Origin: an uncultured Fretibacterium sp.
GTDB lineage: Bacteria > Synergistota > Synergistia > Synergistales > Aminobacteriaceae
Assembly: GCA_937892105.1 (NCBI GenBank)
Contig: CALAUZ010000231.1
Coordinates: 1 to 6,768, forward strand
Direction of reading: 5' to 3'
Length of the DNA: 6,768 nucleotides
Shown: one piece after another, positions 6,547 through 6,768 of the stretch
How positions within the stretch are numbered: the stretch's first letter is position 1
How the letters are laid out: every line of letters starts with the position of its first letter
The notes under the pieces: model-generated
The model's input: the letters and a program-made list of their open reading frames with translations, nothing else
What the model was told of the DNA's origin: nothing
Databases searched by the model: none
Position numbers and translations under genes: made by a program

Positions 6547-6768
6547 ATGGAGATTTGCAGAAAAGTTACTGGCTTTGAAGCTCTCGATTCATTTTATATC
6601 GTTCATACCGACAGCGCAGACATCAAAATTTTTTTCATGACCGACGAGATAATAAGAGTACGAGCATCATTTGACAAAGAGTTTGCAGAAGAGTCTTACG
6701 TCCTCTCGGCTACTGCTTGGCCGGACAGGTTAGACTCCCTCTTCACGTCCGAACGCACTCACCTCACG
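6547..6768 (+). CDS. Probable GH31 family alpha-glucosidase, N-terminal fragment (3'-truncated)
   Basis: The frame is open from the ATG to the window edge, giving 74 codons with no stop. The protein begins MEICRKVTGFEALDSFYIVH. It then has a strand-rich stretch ADIKIFFMTDEIIRVRASFD, followed by EESYVLSATAWPDRLDSLF and SERTHL. That series (a TDEIIRVR strand, ASFD, ESY and TAWxDR) resembles the N-terminal beta-sandwich of GH31 alpha-glucosidases and related enzymes, in which this domain precedes a catalytic TIM barrel. The barrel and its catalytic aspartates lie beyond the window, so the family call rests on the N-terminus alone. No signal peptide is seen, so a cytoplasmic enzyme acting on imported oligosaccharides is likely. 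The gene is divergent from the surface-protein gene across 89 bp and may share promoter elements with it. Confidence 0.6.
   Translation, partial: MEICRKVTGFEALDSFYIVHTDSADIKIFFMTDEIIRVRASFDKEFAEESYVLSATAWPDRLDSLFTSERTHLT

Noticed and set aside
1..6768. CRISPR array, tRNA/rRNA genes, insertion sequences or phage genes
   Set aside because: Read through on both strands, the window shows no regularly spaced repeats, RNA-gene signatures, transposase frames or terminal inverted repeats.

Overview
This window looks like chromosomal DNA from a member of the Synergistota (Synergistetes). The main evidence is the extreme C-terminus of the large minus-strand protein: a Ser/Thr/Asp linker, a GGGCDSGF motif, a short hydrophobic helix and a terminal RRRIK. 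This matches the layout of the Synergist-CTERM (Synerg-CTERM) sorting signal, which is known from that phylum. A TRAP transporter operon next to it fits, because TRAP systems are abundant in these amino-acid and organic-acid users. The placement is from recognition only; no search was run.

Layout. Positions 1-441 hold the 3' part of a TRAP small permease gene (DctQ type), cut by the window edge. Its stop overlaps the start of the large permease gene (DctM type, 441-1763) in a TAATG junction, so the two membrane subunits are probably translationally coupled. A strong rho-independent terminator follows at 1771-1802. Immediately after it lies a second hairpin with a T-tract on the opposite strand (1810-1843), which ends the convergent minus-strand gene. 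Positions 1874-6457 (minus strand) encode a 1527-residue secreted protein. It has a signal peptide, a probable seven-bladed FG-GAP/VCBS-type propeller, an unassigned middle region of about 380 residues, several Ig-like beta-sandwich modules, and the C-terminal sorting signal. An 89-bp AT-rich divergent intergenic region follows (6458-6546). It carries a palindromic ATTATAAT that can serve as a -10 box in both directions, plus a C5A10 homopolymer. From 6547 to the end is the 5' part of a plus-strand gene that resembles the N-terminal domain of a GH31 alpha-glucosidase.

How the parts relate. The TRAP genes form one transcription unit for solute import; the periplasmic binding protein is expected outside the window. 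The giant surface protein is a separate single-gene unit that shares a promoter region with the glycosidase-like gene, which may mean coordinated expression. The giant protein is the most interesting item: a cell-surface or exported protein with a recognisable anchoring tail, a propeller and a large middle section I cannot assign to a known family.
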